Shown: piece by piece, positions 16,027 through 24,484 of the stretch
Position numbering within the stretch: the stretch's first letter is position 1
How the letters are laid out: each line of letters opens with the position of its first letter
DNA from: CADEDH01 sp039029735
Lineage (GTDB): Bacteria; Actinomycetota; Acidimicrobiia; Acidimicrobiales; SZUA-35
NCBI GenBank assembly: GCA_039029735.1
Contig: JBCCFL010000002.1
Coordinates: 62,001 to 126,000, forward strand
Length of the DNA: 64,000 nucleotides
Reading direction: 5' to 3'
The notes under the pieces: generated by a model
The model's input: the letters and a program-made list of their open reading frames with translations, nothing else
Told to the model about the DNA's origin: nothing
Databases searched by the model: none
Translations under genes and position numbers: made by a program

Positions 16027-17646
16027 ATGGCACTGTCCTTCGATCCGGCCGAGATCGCCGGCGCCCTGCGCAAGAACCTGGATACGTTCGAGGCCGACGT
16101 CCAGAGCAAGACGGTTGGTCGAGTCGCCGAGGTCGGCGACGGCATCGCCCGGGTGAGCGGCCTGCCCGACGCCTCGGTGAACGAGATGCTGCGCTTCGAG
16201 GACGGCACCATCGGTCTGGCGCTGAACCTCGACGAGGACACGATCGGTGCGGTGATTCTCGGTTCGGTCGACTCGATCGAGGAAGGCCAGTCGGTGGAGG
16301 CCACCGGCGAGATCCTCTCGATCCCCGTCGGCGACGGCGTGATCGGCCGTGTGGTGAACATCCTGGGCGAGCCGATCGACGGCAAGGGCCCCCTCACCAA
16401 CGTCGAGCCCCGACGCATGGAGATCCAGGCGCCGGGCATCACCGGCCGCCAGCCCGTGCACGAGCCGCTCCAGACCGGCATCAAGGCGGTCGACTCGCTC
16501 ATCCCGATCGGGCGTGGTCAGCGGGAGCTGATCATCGGCGACCGCAAGACCGGCAAGACCACCGTGGCCATCGACACGATCCTCGCCCAGAAGGGCCTGG
16601 GCGTGAAGTGCATCTACGTGGCCGTCGGTCAGAAGGGGTCCACCGTCGCTCAGACCGTGGCGCTCCTCGAAGAGGCCGGAGCCATGGAGTACACCGCAGT
16701 GGTGACGGCGCCTGCGTCCGATCCGGCACCGTTCAAGTTCCTTGCCCCCTACGCCGGTTGCGCCATGGGTCAGCACTGGATGGAGAACGGCGAGCACGCC
16801 CTCGCCATCTACGACGACCTCTCCAAGCAGGCCGAGGCCTACCGCCAGGTGTCGCTGCTGCTGCGCCGCCCGCCTGGCCGCGAGGCCTACCCGGGCGACG
16901 TGTTCTACCTCCACAGCCGGCTCCTTGAGCGGGCAGCCAAGCTGTCGGACGCGAACGGCGCCGGCTCGCTCACCGCACTGCCGGTGATCGAGACCAAGGC
17001 CGGCGACGTGTCGGCCTACATCCCCACCAACGTGATCTCGATCACCGATGGCCAGATCTACCTCCAGGACGATCTGTTCAAGTCGGGTATCCGCCCGGCC
17101 GTCGACGTGGGCATCTCGGTGTCCCGTGTGGGGTCGGCCGCCCAGATCAAGGCCATGAAGAACGCCGTGGGCACGCTCAAGTCGGACCTCCAGCAGTTCC
17201 GTGACCTGGCCGCCTTCGCTGCGTTCGGTTCCGACCTCGACGCCGTGTCGCAGGCCCAGCTCGACCGGGGCTACCGCCTCACCGAGCTGCTGAAGCAGGG
17301 CATCAACTCGCCGGTTCCGGTCGAGGAGCAGGTCGTGGTGCTCTACGCCGGTACCCGCGGCTACCTCGACGGGGTCGACGTGGCCGATGTCGGCCGGTTC
17401 GAGACCGAGTTGCTGGACTGGTTCCACTCCCGCCACGAGGACGTGTTCGAGTCCGTTCGCACCGAGGGCAAGGTTCCCGACGAGGAAGCGCTCGAGGCCG
17501 CCATCGGCGCCTTCGCCGACCAGTTCGTCGGCTCTGACTCCTCCACTGACGAGCCTGATGCCGAGGCCCAGGCCGACGCCACGACCAAGATGGTCGATGC
17601 CGCCAACACCCTGCCCGAAGAAGACATCAGCCGGGCCGGCGACTGA
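16027..17646 (+). CDS. atpA: F0F1 ATP synthase subunit alpha
   Basis: Alpha carries the non-catalytic nucleotide sites. The 539-residue protein has the P-loop GDRKTGKTT (about residues 172-180), the PGDVFYLHSRLLERAAK block and the YIPTNVISITDGQIYL stretch. The tail after about residue 505 is acidic (SDSSTDEPDAEAQAD) and longer than in E. coli (513 residues); mycobacterial alpha also has a C-terminal extension, reported to limit ATP hydrolysis. GAGAAGAGAGAAG precedes the ATG. Confidence 0.97.
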   Translation: MALSFDPAEIAGALRKNLDTFEADVQSKTVGRVAEVGDGIARVSGLPDASVNEMLRFEDGTIGLALNLDEDTIGAVILGSVDSIEEGQSVEATGEILSIPVGDGVIGRVVNILGEPIDGKGPLTNVEPRRMEIQAPGITGRQPVHEPLQTGIKAVDSLIPIGRGQRELIIGDRKTGKTTVAIDTILAQKGLGVKCIYVAVGQKGSTVAQTVALLEEAGAMEYTAVVTAPASDPAPFKFLAPYAGCAMGQHWMENGEHALAIYDDLSKQAEAYRQVSLLLRRPPGREAYPGDVFYLHSRLLERAAKLSDANGAGSLTALPVIETKAGDVSAYIPTNVISITDGQIYLQDDLFKSGIRPAVDVGISVSRVGSAAQIKAMKNAVGTLKSDLQQFRDLAAFAAFGSDLDAVSQAQLDRGYRLTELLKQGINSPVPVEEQVVVLYAGTRGYLDGVDVADVGRFETELLDWFHSRHEDVFESVRTEGKVPDEEALEAAIGAFADQFVGSDSSTDEPDAEAQADATTKMVDAANTLPEEDISRAGD

Positions 17647-17660
17647 GGGAGGACTGACCC

Positions 17661-18596
17661 ATGCCAGGTGGCGCAGAGCGCATCCTTCGACGCCGGATCA
17701 ACACGGTCAAGAACACCAAGAAGATCACTCGCGCGATGGAGCTCATCGCGGCCACCCGCGTGGCGCGGGCACAGCAGCGAGCACGGGCGGCGCGCCCGTA
17801 CTCCGAGCTGCTCACTGGGGTCATCGAGGATCTGGCCGCCGGCGGCGCAGACGTCGATCATCCCCTGCTGCGCACGGTCGAAAACGTCGAGCGCGTGGCC
17901 TTCGTGGTCTGCGCCGGTGACCGCGGCCTCGCTGGCGCCTACAACGCCAACGTGGTGCGAACCGCCGAGCGTGAGATCCAGGCCCTGCGTTCCGAGGGCG
18001 GCGACTACAAGCTGATCGCCGTCGGTCGCAAGGTGAACGACTACTTCCGGTTCCGCGGGTACGAGATCGACTCGGTGTTCACCGGGTTCACCGACAACCC
18101 CACCTACGAAGATGCCCGCAGCATCGCTCGCCGCGTGCGCGAGCTGTTCGACGACGGCGAGGTCGATCAGGTGGAGCTGAACTACACCGAGTTCATCAGC
18201 CTCGGCACGCAACGCCCCGTTGTCCGGCGGTTCCTCCCACTGGAGTCGACAGCCGTGATGGGTGCTGCCGGTGGCGGGGACGGAACCGCCCTGGCCGGGT
18301 TTTCGTTCGAGCCGTCTGCCGACGGAGTGCTGGAGGACCTGCTGCCCCGCTACGTCGAAGCTCGGCTCTTCGCCGCCCTGCTCGACGCCGCGGCTTCGGA
18401 GCACGCCAACCGCCAGCGGGCCATGAAGGCCGCCACCGACAATGCGGAAGACCTGATCGTGAAGCTGTCCCGAGCCATGAACCGGGCTCGGCAGGAAGCG
18501 ATCACCACTGAGATCATGGAGATCGTCGGCGGAGCCGAGGCCCTCGGCGATGACGACGAGATCGAGGACAGGGTCCTCGTGCCCGAAGCGTCCTGA
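17661..18596 (+). CDS. atpG: F0F1 ATP synthase subunit gamma
   Basis: Gamma is the central rotor shaft. The 311-residue protein starts with AERILRRRINTVKNTKKITRAMELIAATR and ends with the paired helix containing SRAMNRARQEAITTEIMEIVGGAEAL, both diagnostic. It is somewhat longer than E. coli gamma (287). GGGAGGA lies ahead of ATG 17661, 14 bases after the atpA stop. Confidence 0.96.
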   Translation: MPGGAERILRRRINTVKNTKKITRAMELIAATRVARAQQRARAARPYSELLTGVIEDLAAGGADVDHPLLRTVENVERVAFVVCAGDRGLAGAYNANVVRTAEREIQALRSEGGDYKLIAVGRKVNDYFRFRGYEIDSVFTGFTDNPTYEDARSIARRVRELFDDGEVDQVELNYTEFISLGTQRPVVRRFLPLESTAVMGAAGGGDGTALAGFSFEPSADGVLEDLLPRYVEARLFAALLDAAASEHANRQRAMKAATDNAEDLIVKLSRAMNRARQEAITTEIMEIVGGAEALGDDDEIEDRVLVPEAS

Positions 18597-18620
18597 CGGC
18601 CGCCTACCGCAACGTCCGAC

Positions 18621-18648
18621 CCCCGTACGCCCAGAAGTTCCGAGAAGA
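18621..18648 (+). repeat. Leader motif copy 2, upstream of atpD
   Basis: CCCCGTACG (18621-18629) and TTCCGAGAAGA (18638-18648) repeat the two blocks found before atpA, with the spacing increased from 3 to 8 bases. Alpha and beta are needed in equal amounts, so a shared element before both genes is suggestive. Confidence 0.5.
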
Positions 18649-18668
18649 GAGTCCAGGAGCACCTGAAG

Positions 18669-20129
18669 ATGACAGCCACTGAACCGCAGCTCAAGGACGG
18701 CCGGATCGTCGGCATCGCCGGTCCCGTGGTCGACGCCGAGTTCCCCCCTGGAGCGGTCCCCGAGATCAACCAGGCCGTCGAGTTCGACGTCGAGATCGAC
18801 GGCGAGACCATTCCGATCATGGCCGAGGTGGCCCAGCAGCTCGGCAACAGCCGGGTTCGGGCCGTTGCCATGCGCCCCACCGACGGGCTCAAGCGCGGCC
18901 AGACGGTGCGCAACCTCGGGCACGGCCTCCAGGTTCCCGTGGGCGACGTGACCCTCGGCCACATCTGGAACGTGATGGGCCAGTCGCTCGACGTGCCGAT
19001 GGACGATCTGACCATCGACGAGCGGTGGGACATCCACCGGGCCGCTCCGGCCTTCGACACCCTCGAACCCACCAAGCAGGTGCTCGAAACCGGTGTGAAG
19101 GTGATCGACCTCCTCACCCCCTACCTGCAGGGCGGCAAGATCGGCCTGTTCGGCGGTGCCGGCGTTGGGAAGACCGTGCTGATCACCGAGATGATCACCC
19201 GCGTGGCCTCGAACCACGGTGGTGTGTCGGTGTTCGCCGGCGTGGGCGAGCGCACCCGTGAGGGCACCGACCTCTTCATCGAGATGGGCGAGACCCTGAT
19301 GGGCGACGGCGAGACCTCCGTGCTCTCCAAGGCCGCCCTGTGCTTCGGTCAGATGGACGAGCCGCCGGGTGTCCGCCTCCGGGTTGCGCTCTCCGCGCTG
19401 ACCATGGCCGAGTACTTCCGCGACGTGCAGGGCCAGGACGTGCTGCTGTTCGTCGACAACATCTTCCGCTTCGTGCAGGCCGGTTCCGAGGTGTCGACCC
19501 TCCTCGGCCGCATGCCATCGGCGGTGGGCTACCAGCCGACCCTGGCCGACGAGATGGGCATCCTCCAGGAGCGCATCACCTCGACCGGCGGCAAGTCGAT
19601 CACCTCGCTCCAGGCCGTGTATGTGCCTGCTGACGACTACACCGACCCCGCGCCGTTCACCACCTTCACCCACTTGGACGCCACCACCGAGCTGAGCCGT
19701 GACATCGCCGCCCTGGGTATCTACCCGGCGGTGGATCCGCTCGCCTCGACCTCGACCATCCTCGCTCCCGAGGTGGTCGGCAGCCGGCACTACAACGTGG
19801 CCCGCCGAGTGCAGGAGATCCTCCAGCGCTACAAGGAGCTGCAGGACATCATCGCCATTCTCGGTCTCGACGAACTCTCCGAGGAAGACCGCATCACGGT
19901 CGACCGGGCCCGGAAGGTGCAGCGGTTCCTGTCGCAGCCGATGTTCGTGGCCAAGGTGTTCACCGGCCTCGACGGCGTCTTCACCCCCGTGTCGGAGACG
20001 ATCGACAGCTTCGAGGCACTCGTCCAGGGCGACCTCGACGACCTGCCCGAGCAGGCCTTCCTCAACGTCGGCGGCGCCGACGACGCCCGCGAGAAGGCCG
20101 AGCAGCTGCAGCGCTCGGCTGGCTCGTAA
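18669..20129 (+). CDS. atpD: F0F1 ATP synthase subunit beta
   Basis: Beta carries the catalytic sites. The 486-residue protein has the P-loop GGAGVGKT (about residues 160-167), GERTREG, the VLLFVDNIFRFVQAGSEVS Walker B region and the VYVPADDYTDPAP segment. The sequence is highly conserved throughout. CAGGAG lies upstream of ATG 18669. Its TAA stop overlaps the atpC ATG by one base. Confidence 0.98.
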   Translation: MTATEPQLKDGRIVGIAGPVVDAEFPPGAVPEINQAVEFDVEIDGETIPIMAEVAQQLGNSRVRAVAMRPTDGLKRGQTVRNLGHGLQVPVGDVTLGHIWNVMGQSLDVPMDDLTIDERWDIHRAAPAFDTLEPTKQVLETGVKVIDLLTPYLQGGKIGLFGGAGVGKTVLITEMITRVASNHGGVSVFAGVGERTREGTDLFIEMGETLMGDGETSVLSKAALCFGQMDEPPGVRLRVALSALTMAEYFRDVQGQDVLLFVDNIFRFVQAGSEVSTLLGRMPSAVGYQPTLADEMGILQERITSTGGKSITSLQAVYVPADDYTDPAPFTTFTHLDATTELSRDIAALGIYPAVDPLASTSTILAPEVVGSRHYNVARRVQEILQRYKELQDIIAILGLDELSEEDRITVDRARKVQRFLSQPMFVAKVFTGLDGVFTPVSETIDSFEALVQGDLDDLPEQAFLNVGGADDAREKAEQLQRSAGS

Positions 20130-20539
20130 TGGGATTCCAGGTCGAGTTCGTCTCGCCGGAAGACACGCTCTACTCCGACCGGGCCAGCCAGGTGGTGGCC
20201 CGCACCCGGGGTGGGGGCGAGATCGCATTCCTGACCGGCCACGAGCCCTTCATCGGCTCGCTCCTCACGTGTGAGGTGCGGGTAACCGAGGAGGGGTCCG
20301 GGGCGGTGAAGAGCTTCGCCGTCCGTGGCGGGTTCGTGTCGGTCACCGGCACGATGGCGGAGACCAAGATCACCGTGCTCTCCGATGCGGCGGAGCCAGC
20401 ATCCGAGATCGACCGGGCCCAGGCCCAGGCCGACCTCGATGCCGCGACCGAAGCGCTCAAGGCCAATCCCGACGACTCCTTCGCCCGCGACGACATCAAG
20501 TGGGCCGAGGTTCGACTGGCGGCAGTAGGGGAAGCCTGA
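20129..20539 (+). CDS. atpC: F0F1 ATP synthase subunit epsilon
   Basis: Epsilon is the regulatory subunit of the central stalk. The N-terminal beta-sandwich is clear (FQVEFVSPEDTLYSDRASQVVART, GEIAFLTGHEPFIGSL, FAVRGGFVSVTG), followed by a C-terminal helical hairpin with the ERAQAQADL-like segment EIDRAQAQADLDAATEAL. The length is 136 residues. ATG 20129 shares its first base with the atpD stop, which implies translational coupling. Confidence 0.95.
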   Translation: MGFQVEFVSPEDTLYSDRASQVVARTRGGGEIAFLTGHEPFIGSLLTCEVRVTEEGSGAVKSFAVRGGFVSVTGTMAETKITVLSDAAEPASEIDRAQAQADLDAATEALKANPDDSFARDDIKWAEVRLAAVGEA

Positions 20540-20544
20540 GCCTC

Positions 20545-21513
20545 ATGTCTGAAACCATCCTGCCGGGTCGGAACCTGGCGCTGGAGTTGGTCCGAACTAC
20601 TGAAGCAGCAGCGGTGGCGGCCGCCCGATGGGTGGGACGAGGCGACAAGAACACGGCCGACCAGGCCGCAGTCGACGCCATGCGGGCGGTGCTCGCAGGC
20701 GTCGAGATGGACGGCGTGGTCGTCATCGGTGAGGGCGAAAAAGACGAAGCGCCGATGCTCTACAACGGGGAGCAGATCGGCAACGGTGAGCCGCCCCGCA
20801 CCGACATTGCCGTTGATCCGATCGATGGCACCACCCTCACCGCGCTCGGCAAGGGCGGCGCAATCGCCGTGATTGCCGTGGCCGACCGGGGCGCCATGTT
20901 CAACCCCGGCTCCGCCGTGTACATGGAGAAGCTGGCGGTCGGTCCCACGGGCGCTGGCATCGTGGACATCCGGCTCCCGGTCGATCGAAACCTCAAGGCA
21001 CTGGCCAAGGCCAAGGGCGTTGCGGTGTCCGACCTCACCGCGATGGTGCTCGACCGGCCCCGCCACGCCGATCTCATCGCCGAGATCCGCGACTGCGGGG
21101 CCAGGATCCGCCTCATCGCCGACGGCGACGTGGCTGGCGCCATCGCCACCGCGTGGCCCGGTTCTGGGGTCGACATCCTGTTCGGCATCGGCGGCACGCC
21201 CGAAGGGGTGATCACGGCTGCGGCGCTGAAGGCCATGGGGGGTGACCTCCAGGGTCGGCTGTGGCCCCGCAACGACGAGGAGCGGGCGCTGCTCGTCGAG
21301 GAGGGCTTCGATCTCGACAAGATCTTGTCGATGGACGACCTCGTCGAGGGCGACAACTGCTTCTTTGCCGCCACCGGCATCACCACCGGTGACCTGCTCC
21401 AGGGCGTCAAGGTAGGAGCCGACTCCATCACCACCCAGTCGTTGGTGATGCGGGCCAAGTCGGGCACCGTGCGCCTCATCGAAGCCCGCCACCGCCACGA
21501 CAAAGCAATCTGA
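20545..21513 (+). CDS. glpX: Class II fructose-1,6-bisphosphatase (GlpX type)
   Basis: GlpX hydrolyses fructose 1,6-bisphosphate in gluconeogenesis. The 322-residue protein has GEGEKDEAPMLYNGE and DPIDGTTLTALGKGGAI, the metal-binding Li-sensitive phosphatase motifs, and GIGGTPEGVITAAALKAMGG. The start is ATG 20545, five bases after the atpC stop; the longer open frame would overlap atpC. GlpX is the main actinobacterial FBPase. It may be read through from the atp operon. Confidence 0.95.
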   Translation: MSETILPGRNLALELVRTTEAAAVAAARWVGRGDKNTADQAAVDAMRAVLAGVEMDGVVVIGEGEKDEAPMLYNGEQIGNGEPPRTDIAVDPIDGTTLTALGKGGAIAVIAVADRGAMFNPGSAVYMEKLAVGPTGAGIVDIRLPVDRNLKALAKAKGVAVSDLTAMVLDRPRHADLIAEIRDCGARIRLIADGDVAGAIATAWPGSGVDILFGIGGTPEGVITAAALKAMGGDLQGRLWPRNDEERALLVEEGFDLDKILSMDDLVEGDNCFFAATGITTGDLLQGVKVGADSITTQSLVMRAKSGTVRLIEARHRHDKAI

Positions 21514-21515
21514 CC

Positions 21516-21645
21516 TCGGCGTGTTCCTAGGGGTTTGGGCCCCAGGGGGTGCGGCGAGGCGGGGCTCGCCGCCTGGGAGTTCGCCTATGGCGAACGTCCT
21601 CCGGTGTTGCGCTCGGCGCGTTCTACGGGTTTGGGCCCCAGGGGG
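21516..21645 (+). repeat. Imperfect direct repeat flanking the glpX-NIPSNAP gap
   Basis: A 33-34 base unit beginning TCGGCGyGTTC and ending GGGTTTGGGCCCCAGGGGG occurs at 21516-21549 and again at 21613-21645; the last 19 bases are identical in both copies. The second copy encodes the C-terminus (PAPWGPNP) of the minus-strand NIPSNAP gene, so the first looks like a 96-bp offset duplication of that gene's 3' end. Confidence 0.6.
21551..21595 (+). terminator. Two perfect hairpins between convergent glpX and NIPSNAP gene
   Basis: GCGGCGAG (21551-21558) pairs with CTCGCCGC (21565-21572) over a 6-base loop, and GTTCGCC (21579-21585) pairs with GGCGAAC (21589-21595) over TAT. They lie between convergent genes and inside the direct repeat pair. 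There is no T-run; a bidirectional terminator or RNA-stability role fits the position. Confidence 0.45.
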
Positions 21646-21946
21646 CGGGGTTCAGGAGCTGCACGTCTTGGTGGGCGATGAGGGGGCGGATCTTGCCGGC
21701 GAAGGCCATGAACGCCTCGTCGGCGAACAGGCGCGCCCAGAACGCCCGGCGGGCAGCATCGTTTTCGAAGCGCCAGATGTGGATGAGCTGGTGGAGGGCA
21801 CCGGTGTCGGAGGTGAAGTAGCCGACGAGGTACTCACCGAACCCACCGGCGTCGAGCGCCGGCCAGCCCTCGTCGCGGTAGTGACCGATCAGCTCCGGCA
21901 TCTTGCCCACGATCACGTCGTAGGTGCGCTTCTCGTAGATCGCCAT
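21623..21946 (-). CDS. NIPSNAP-family protein
   Basis: The 107-residue protein is a single ferredoxin-like alpha/beta domain of the NIPSNAP type: YEKRTYDVIVGKMPELIGHY, then VGYFTSDTGALHQLIHIWRFENDAARRA and a short final strand. Members are widespread, with no agreed biochemical role in bacteria. A TAGGGT -10 hexamer (complement of 21955-21960) lies eight bases before ATG 21946 and overlaps the stop codon of the ppk2 gene, so it can be transcribed separately as a leaderless mRNA. Confidence 0.85.
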   Translation of the reverse strand: MAIYEKRTYDVIVGKMPELIGHYRDEGWPALDAGGFGEYLVGYFTSDTGALHQLIHIWRFENDAARRAFWARLFADEAFMAFAGKIRPLIAHQDVQLLNPAPWGPNP

Positions 21947-21957
21947 GGCCGGCGACC

Positions 21958-22779
21958 CTATTCGGGGATGACCAGACCGTCCAGCCCGTCAGCGGCCGGC
22001 GGGTACGACATGTCGAGGCCCTCCAGGGTCTGGATGAGGATCTCGCTCACGACGAGGTTCCGGTACCACTTGCGGTTGGCCGGGATCACGTACCAGGGGG
22101 CGTCGTCGGTGCTGGTCTCATTGACCACATCCTCGAAGGCCTCCATGTAGTCGTCCCACTGAGACCGGGGCCCCAGGTCGCCCTCCTCGAACTTCCAATT
22201 CTTCTCCGGGATGTCGAGCCGTTCCTGGAGGCGCTCGCGCTGCTCCTCTTTGGAGATGTGAAGGAAGAGCTTGATGATCGTGGTGCCCTCGTCGGCCAAC
22301 ATCTGCTCGAACTCGCGGATGTGGCGGTAGCGCTTCTTCCAACGGGCCTTGGGTACGAGGTCCATCACCCGCACCACGAGCAGTTCCTCGTAGTGGCTGC
22401 GGTTGAAGATCACCATCTCACCGTTGCCGGGGACGTGGGGATGTACCCGCCACAGGTAGTCGTGGGCGAGTTCGGCATCGGTCGGCTTCTTGAACGCCGC
22501 GACCTTCACCCCGGACGGGTCGACCCCTTCGAACACCCGACGGATGGTGCCGTCCTTGCCGCCCGCGTCCATGGCCTGCAGCACCACCAGTACCCGTTCC
22601 TTGCGTTGGGCCCACAGCAGCTCCTGGAGCGCCTCCAGCCTGTCGTTGAGCACAAGCAGGTGGGCGCGGGCCTCCTCCTTGTCGTTCTTGTCCCACCCCG
22701 GGGTGGCGTCGGGGTCGAGATCGTCGAGACGAATGTCGTTGCCAGGGCGGATCCGAAACCGGTCGATGTCGAAGGCCAT
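21958..22779 (-). CDS. Polyphosphate kinase 2 family protein
   Basis: PPK2 enzymes use polyphosphate to phosphorylate nucleotides, or the reverse. The 273-residue protein is a one-domain member with Walker A DAGGKDGTIRR, the FNRSHYEELLVVRV Walker B-like segment, a lid region with SKEEQRERLQERL, and the tail DDAPWYVIPANRKWYRNL. It resembles the class that acts on AMP or NMP/NDP, but the substrate class cannot be fixed by eye. ATG 22779 has TAGGGT six bases upstream on its strand (complement of 22786-22791), the leaderless arrangement. Confidence 0.92.
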   Translation of the reverse strand: MAFDIDRFRIRPGNDIRLDDLDPDATPGWDKNDKEEARAHLLVLNDRLEALQELLWAQRKERVLVVLQAMDAGGKDGTIRRVFEGVDPSGVKVAAFKKPTDAELAHDYLWRVHPHVPGNGEMVIFNRSHYEELLVVRVMDLVPKARWKKRYRHIREFEQMLADEGTTIIKLFLHISKEEQRERLQERLDIPEKNWKFEEGDLGPRSQWDDYMEAFEDVVNETSTDDAPWYVIPANRKWYRNLVVSEILIQTLEGLDMSYPPAADGLDGLVIPE

Positions 22780-22818
22780 CGCACAACCCTAGGTGCGGGT
22801 CGCCTCCACCACGTTGTC

Positions 22819-22824
22819 TAAGAT
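22819..22824 (+). promoter_or_regulatory. -10 element upstream of nicotianamine synthase-like gene
   Basis: TAAGAT is followed by six bases and then ATA 22831, which is in frame with the gene downstream. Every other TANNNT element at this spacing in the window abuts a start codon, so initiation on a non-canonical ATA is possible. Confidence 0.35.
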
Positions 22825-22887
22825 TCGGCAATAGAACCTCCCGCCGCAACGCCGAACCATTCTCTCGTCGACGCCAAGGTCACGACC

Positions 22888-23832
22888 TTGCTCTCGGTGC
22901 TCATGGGCCTCCACGACCAGATCGCGGCGCTGATGGACCGGTTCGACGCAGGCGATCTCACCGCCCTCGACCCGTCGCCCACGGTCGACGCCGTGTTCGG
23001 CGACCTCGTTGCGCAGTTGGTGGACCCGGCGCTCGGGCGCGACGTGGTGGAACGGGCCTGTGCCCGAATCGATCACGATCCCGGGTGGCGCACGCGAGCC
23101 GGCACGATCCGCCGGGCGGCGGCTGCGGCGGAGACGGCAATGGAGCGATTCCACGCCAGCGCGATCGCCAGCCGCCGAGGCCAGGCCCACGAGATGGCCT
23201 CCGCGGTGGCCCCGTTCCCCTACTACGACAACTACGAGTCGCTCGTTGGCGCCGAGGCCGAGGGGATCACCCCCCTTCGGGGCGACAGGGAGCAACGCCG
23301 CGTGGCCTTCTGCGGCGCAGGCCCGTTGCCGCTGTCTGGTGTTCTGTGGCGGCGGCTCACTGGTGACGACGTGGCGATGCTCGAAGTCGATGCTGACGCA
23401 GCCCGTCTGGCCAGCGGGGTGGTGTCGCGCCTCGTCGCCGACGGTCTCTGCTCGCCGGTGGGGCTCGACGTCGTCACCGCTGACGCTGCCACCATCGACG
23501 CGCGTCTCGTCGATGTGGTGATCGTGGCGAGCCTCGTACCTGCCCAGTCCGTGGCCGCGATCGCCAACCGTCTGGCGGTTGATGGAGGCCAGGTGTTGCT
23601 CGCGGTGCGATCCGCCGTCGGTCTCACTGCGCGGTTTGCCTACGAGCGGATCGATCCGGGCGAGATCGAGGCGCTGGGATTCGAGCACCTCGGCACAGTT
23701 GCTCCCGCCACCGCCGTGTACGACGGGCCGGTGGCACCAGCCGTGGGGGTCGCCCGCACCGATCCGGCACTGTTGTCGATCGCCCCCGCCGGTGTGCTCA
23801 ACACAACGGACCTGTTTCGGCCACGGCGCTGA
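22888..23832 (+). CDS. Nicotianamine synthase-like protein
   Basis: The 314-residue protein matches the plant and bacterial nicotianamine synthase family, which condenses aminocarboxypropyl groups of S-adenosylmethionine into metal chelators. Seen in order: SPTVDAVFGDLVAQLV in the N-terminal helical domain; FPYYDNYESLV, the family signature; RVAFCGAGPLPLSGVLW, the SAM-binding loop; a Rossmann segment with VVIVASLV; and the late LLAVRSAVGLTARFAYERIDPGEIE block. TTG 22888, with AAGG at 22876-22879, is the start used here. The frame is open from 22822, and ATA 22831, six bases from a -10 hexamer, is an alternative. No opine-type dehydrogenase is adjacent, so the product is unknown. Confidence 0.8.
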   Translation: MLSVLMGLHDQIAALMDRFDAGDLTALDPSPTVDAVFGDLVAQLVDPALGRDVVERACARIDHDPGWRTRAGTIRRAAAAAETAMERFHASAIASRRGQAHEMASAVAPFPYYDNYESLVGAEAEGITPLRGDREQRRVAFCGAGPLPLSGVLWRRLTGDDVAMLEVDADAARLASGVVSRLVADGLCSPVGLDVVTADAATIDARLVDVVIVASLVPAQSVAAIANRLAVDGGQVLLAVRSAVGLTARFAYERIDPGEIEALGFEHLGTVAPATAVYDGPVAPAVGVARTDPALLSIAPAGVLNTTDLFRPRR

Positions 23833-23890
23833 TACGGTGCCCTCGGCCCGTAAGGGGCACTTAACGTCATCTGGGCAAGGGGGTCCTGAT

Positions 23891-24439
23891 GTGAGTGTTC
23901 AGCCATGGATTGCGCCAGAGGTTCGGTTCACCTCACTTGACCTGAGCGAGGGAACAGAGGTCAGAGGGTTCTGTCTCGACGTCATCTCGGAAGTGTTCGG
24001 GCTCGGCTACAACGAGGTATGGCACGCTGACCTCGACCGGCTCACGCAGGAGCATCATCAGTACACCGCCGATGTGGGCGGTGCGTTCCTCGTGACGCGC
24101 GACAGCGAGGGCGAGGTCCTCGCCTGTGGGGGCCTGCGGCCGCTCATGACTCGCCCCGACCTGGCCGAACGCTTCGCCGACCGCTACCCCGATCCGGAGG
24201 TGATCGGCTCGATCTGGCGGACCTACGTGGCTCCCTGGGCCCGGAGCCGAGGCGTTGGCGCACATCTGGTTGCGCAGCTGGAAGCCGAAGCCAGGCGCCA
24301 CGGATACCGGGCCACCTACCTCCACACCGACGCCGAGTCGCCAAGATCGATCGCCTTCTGGGAACGGCAGGGGTATGGCCGATTTGCCATCGATCTGGAG
24401 TCGCCTGCCACCGTGCACATGGACCGCCCTCTGGCCTGA
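23891..24439 (+). CDS. GNAT-family N-acetyltransferase
   Basis: The 182-residue protein has the GNAT acetyl-CoA fold: FLVTRDSEGEVLACGGLRPL (central strand), IGSIWRTYVAPWARSRGVGAHLVAQLEAEARRHGY (motif A, with R-x-x-G-x-G/A), and SIAFWERQGYGRF (motif B). The start is GTG 23891, preceded by AAGGGGGTCC. It lies 58 bases after the nicotianamine synthase-like gene in the same direction and may act on the same product; that link is inference. The longer open frame upstream lies inside the previous gene. Confidence 0.85.
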   Translation: MSVQPWIAPEVRFTSLDLSEGTEVRGFCLDVISEVFGLGYNEVWHADLDRLTQEHHQYTADVGGAFLVTRDSEGEVLACGGLRPLMTRPDLAERFADRYPDPEVIGSIWRTYVAPWARSRGVGAHLVAQLEAEARRHGYRATYLHTDAESPRSIAFWERQGYGRFAIDLESPATVHMDRPLA

Positions 24440-24484
24440 GCCCGATACCGCTCGGGGCTTCTACGGCCGCTAGCTTGGGGCGTT

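Noticed and set aside
17361..20228. Very long open frame on the minus strand opposite atpG and atpD
   Set aside because: It is an antisense shadow of highly conserved ATP synthase genes in GC-rich DNA; its His/Gly/Val-rich composition matches no protein family.
21551..21595. Intrinsic terminator with poly-T
   Set aside because: The hairpins are perfect but no T-run follows on either strand, so only a Rho-type or structural role can be suggested.
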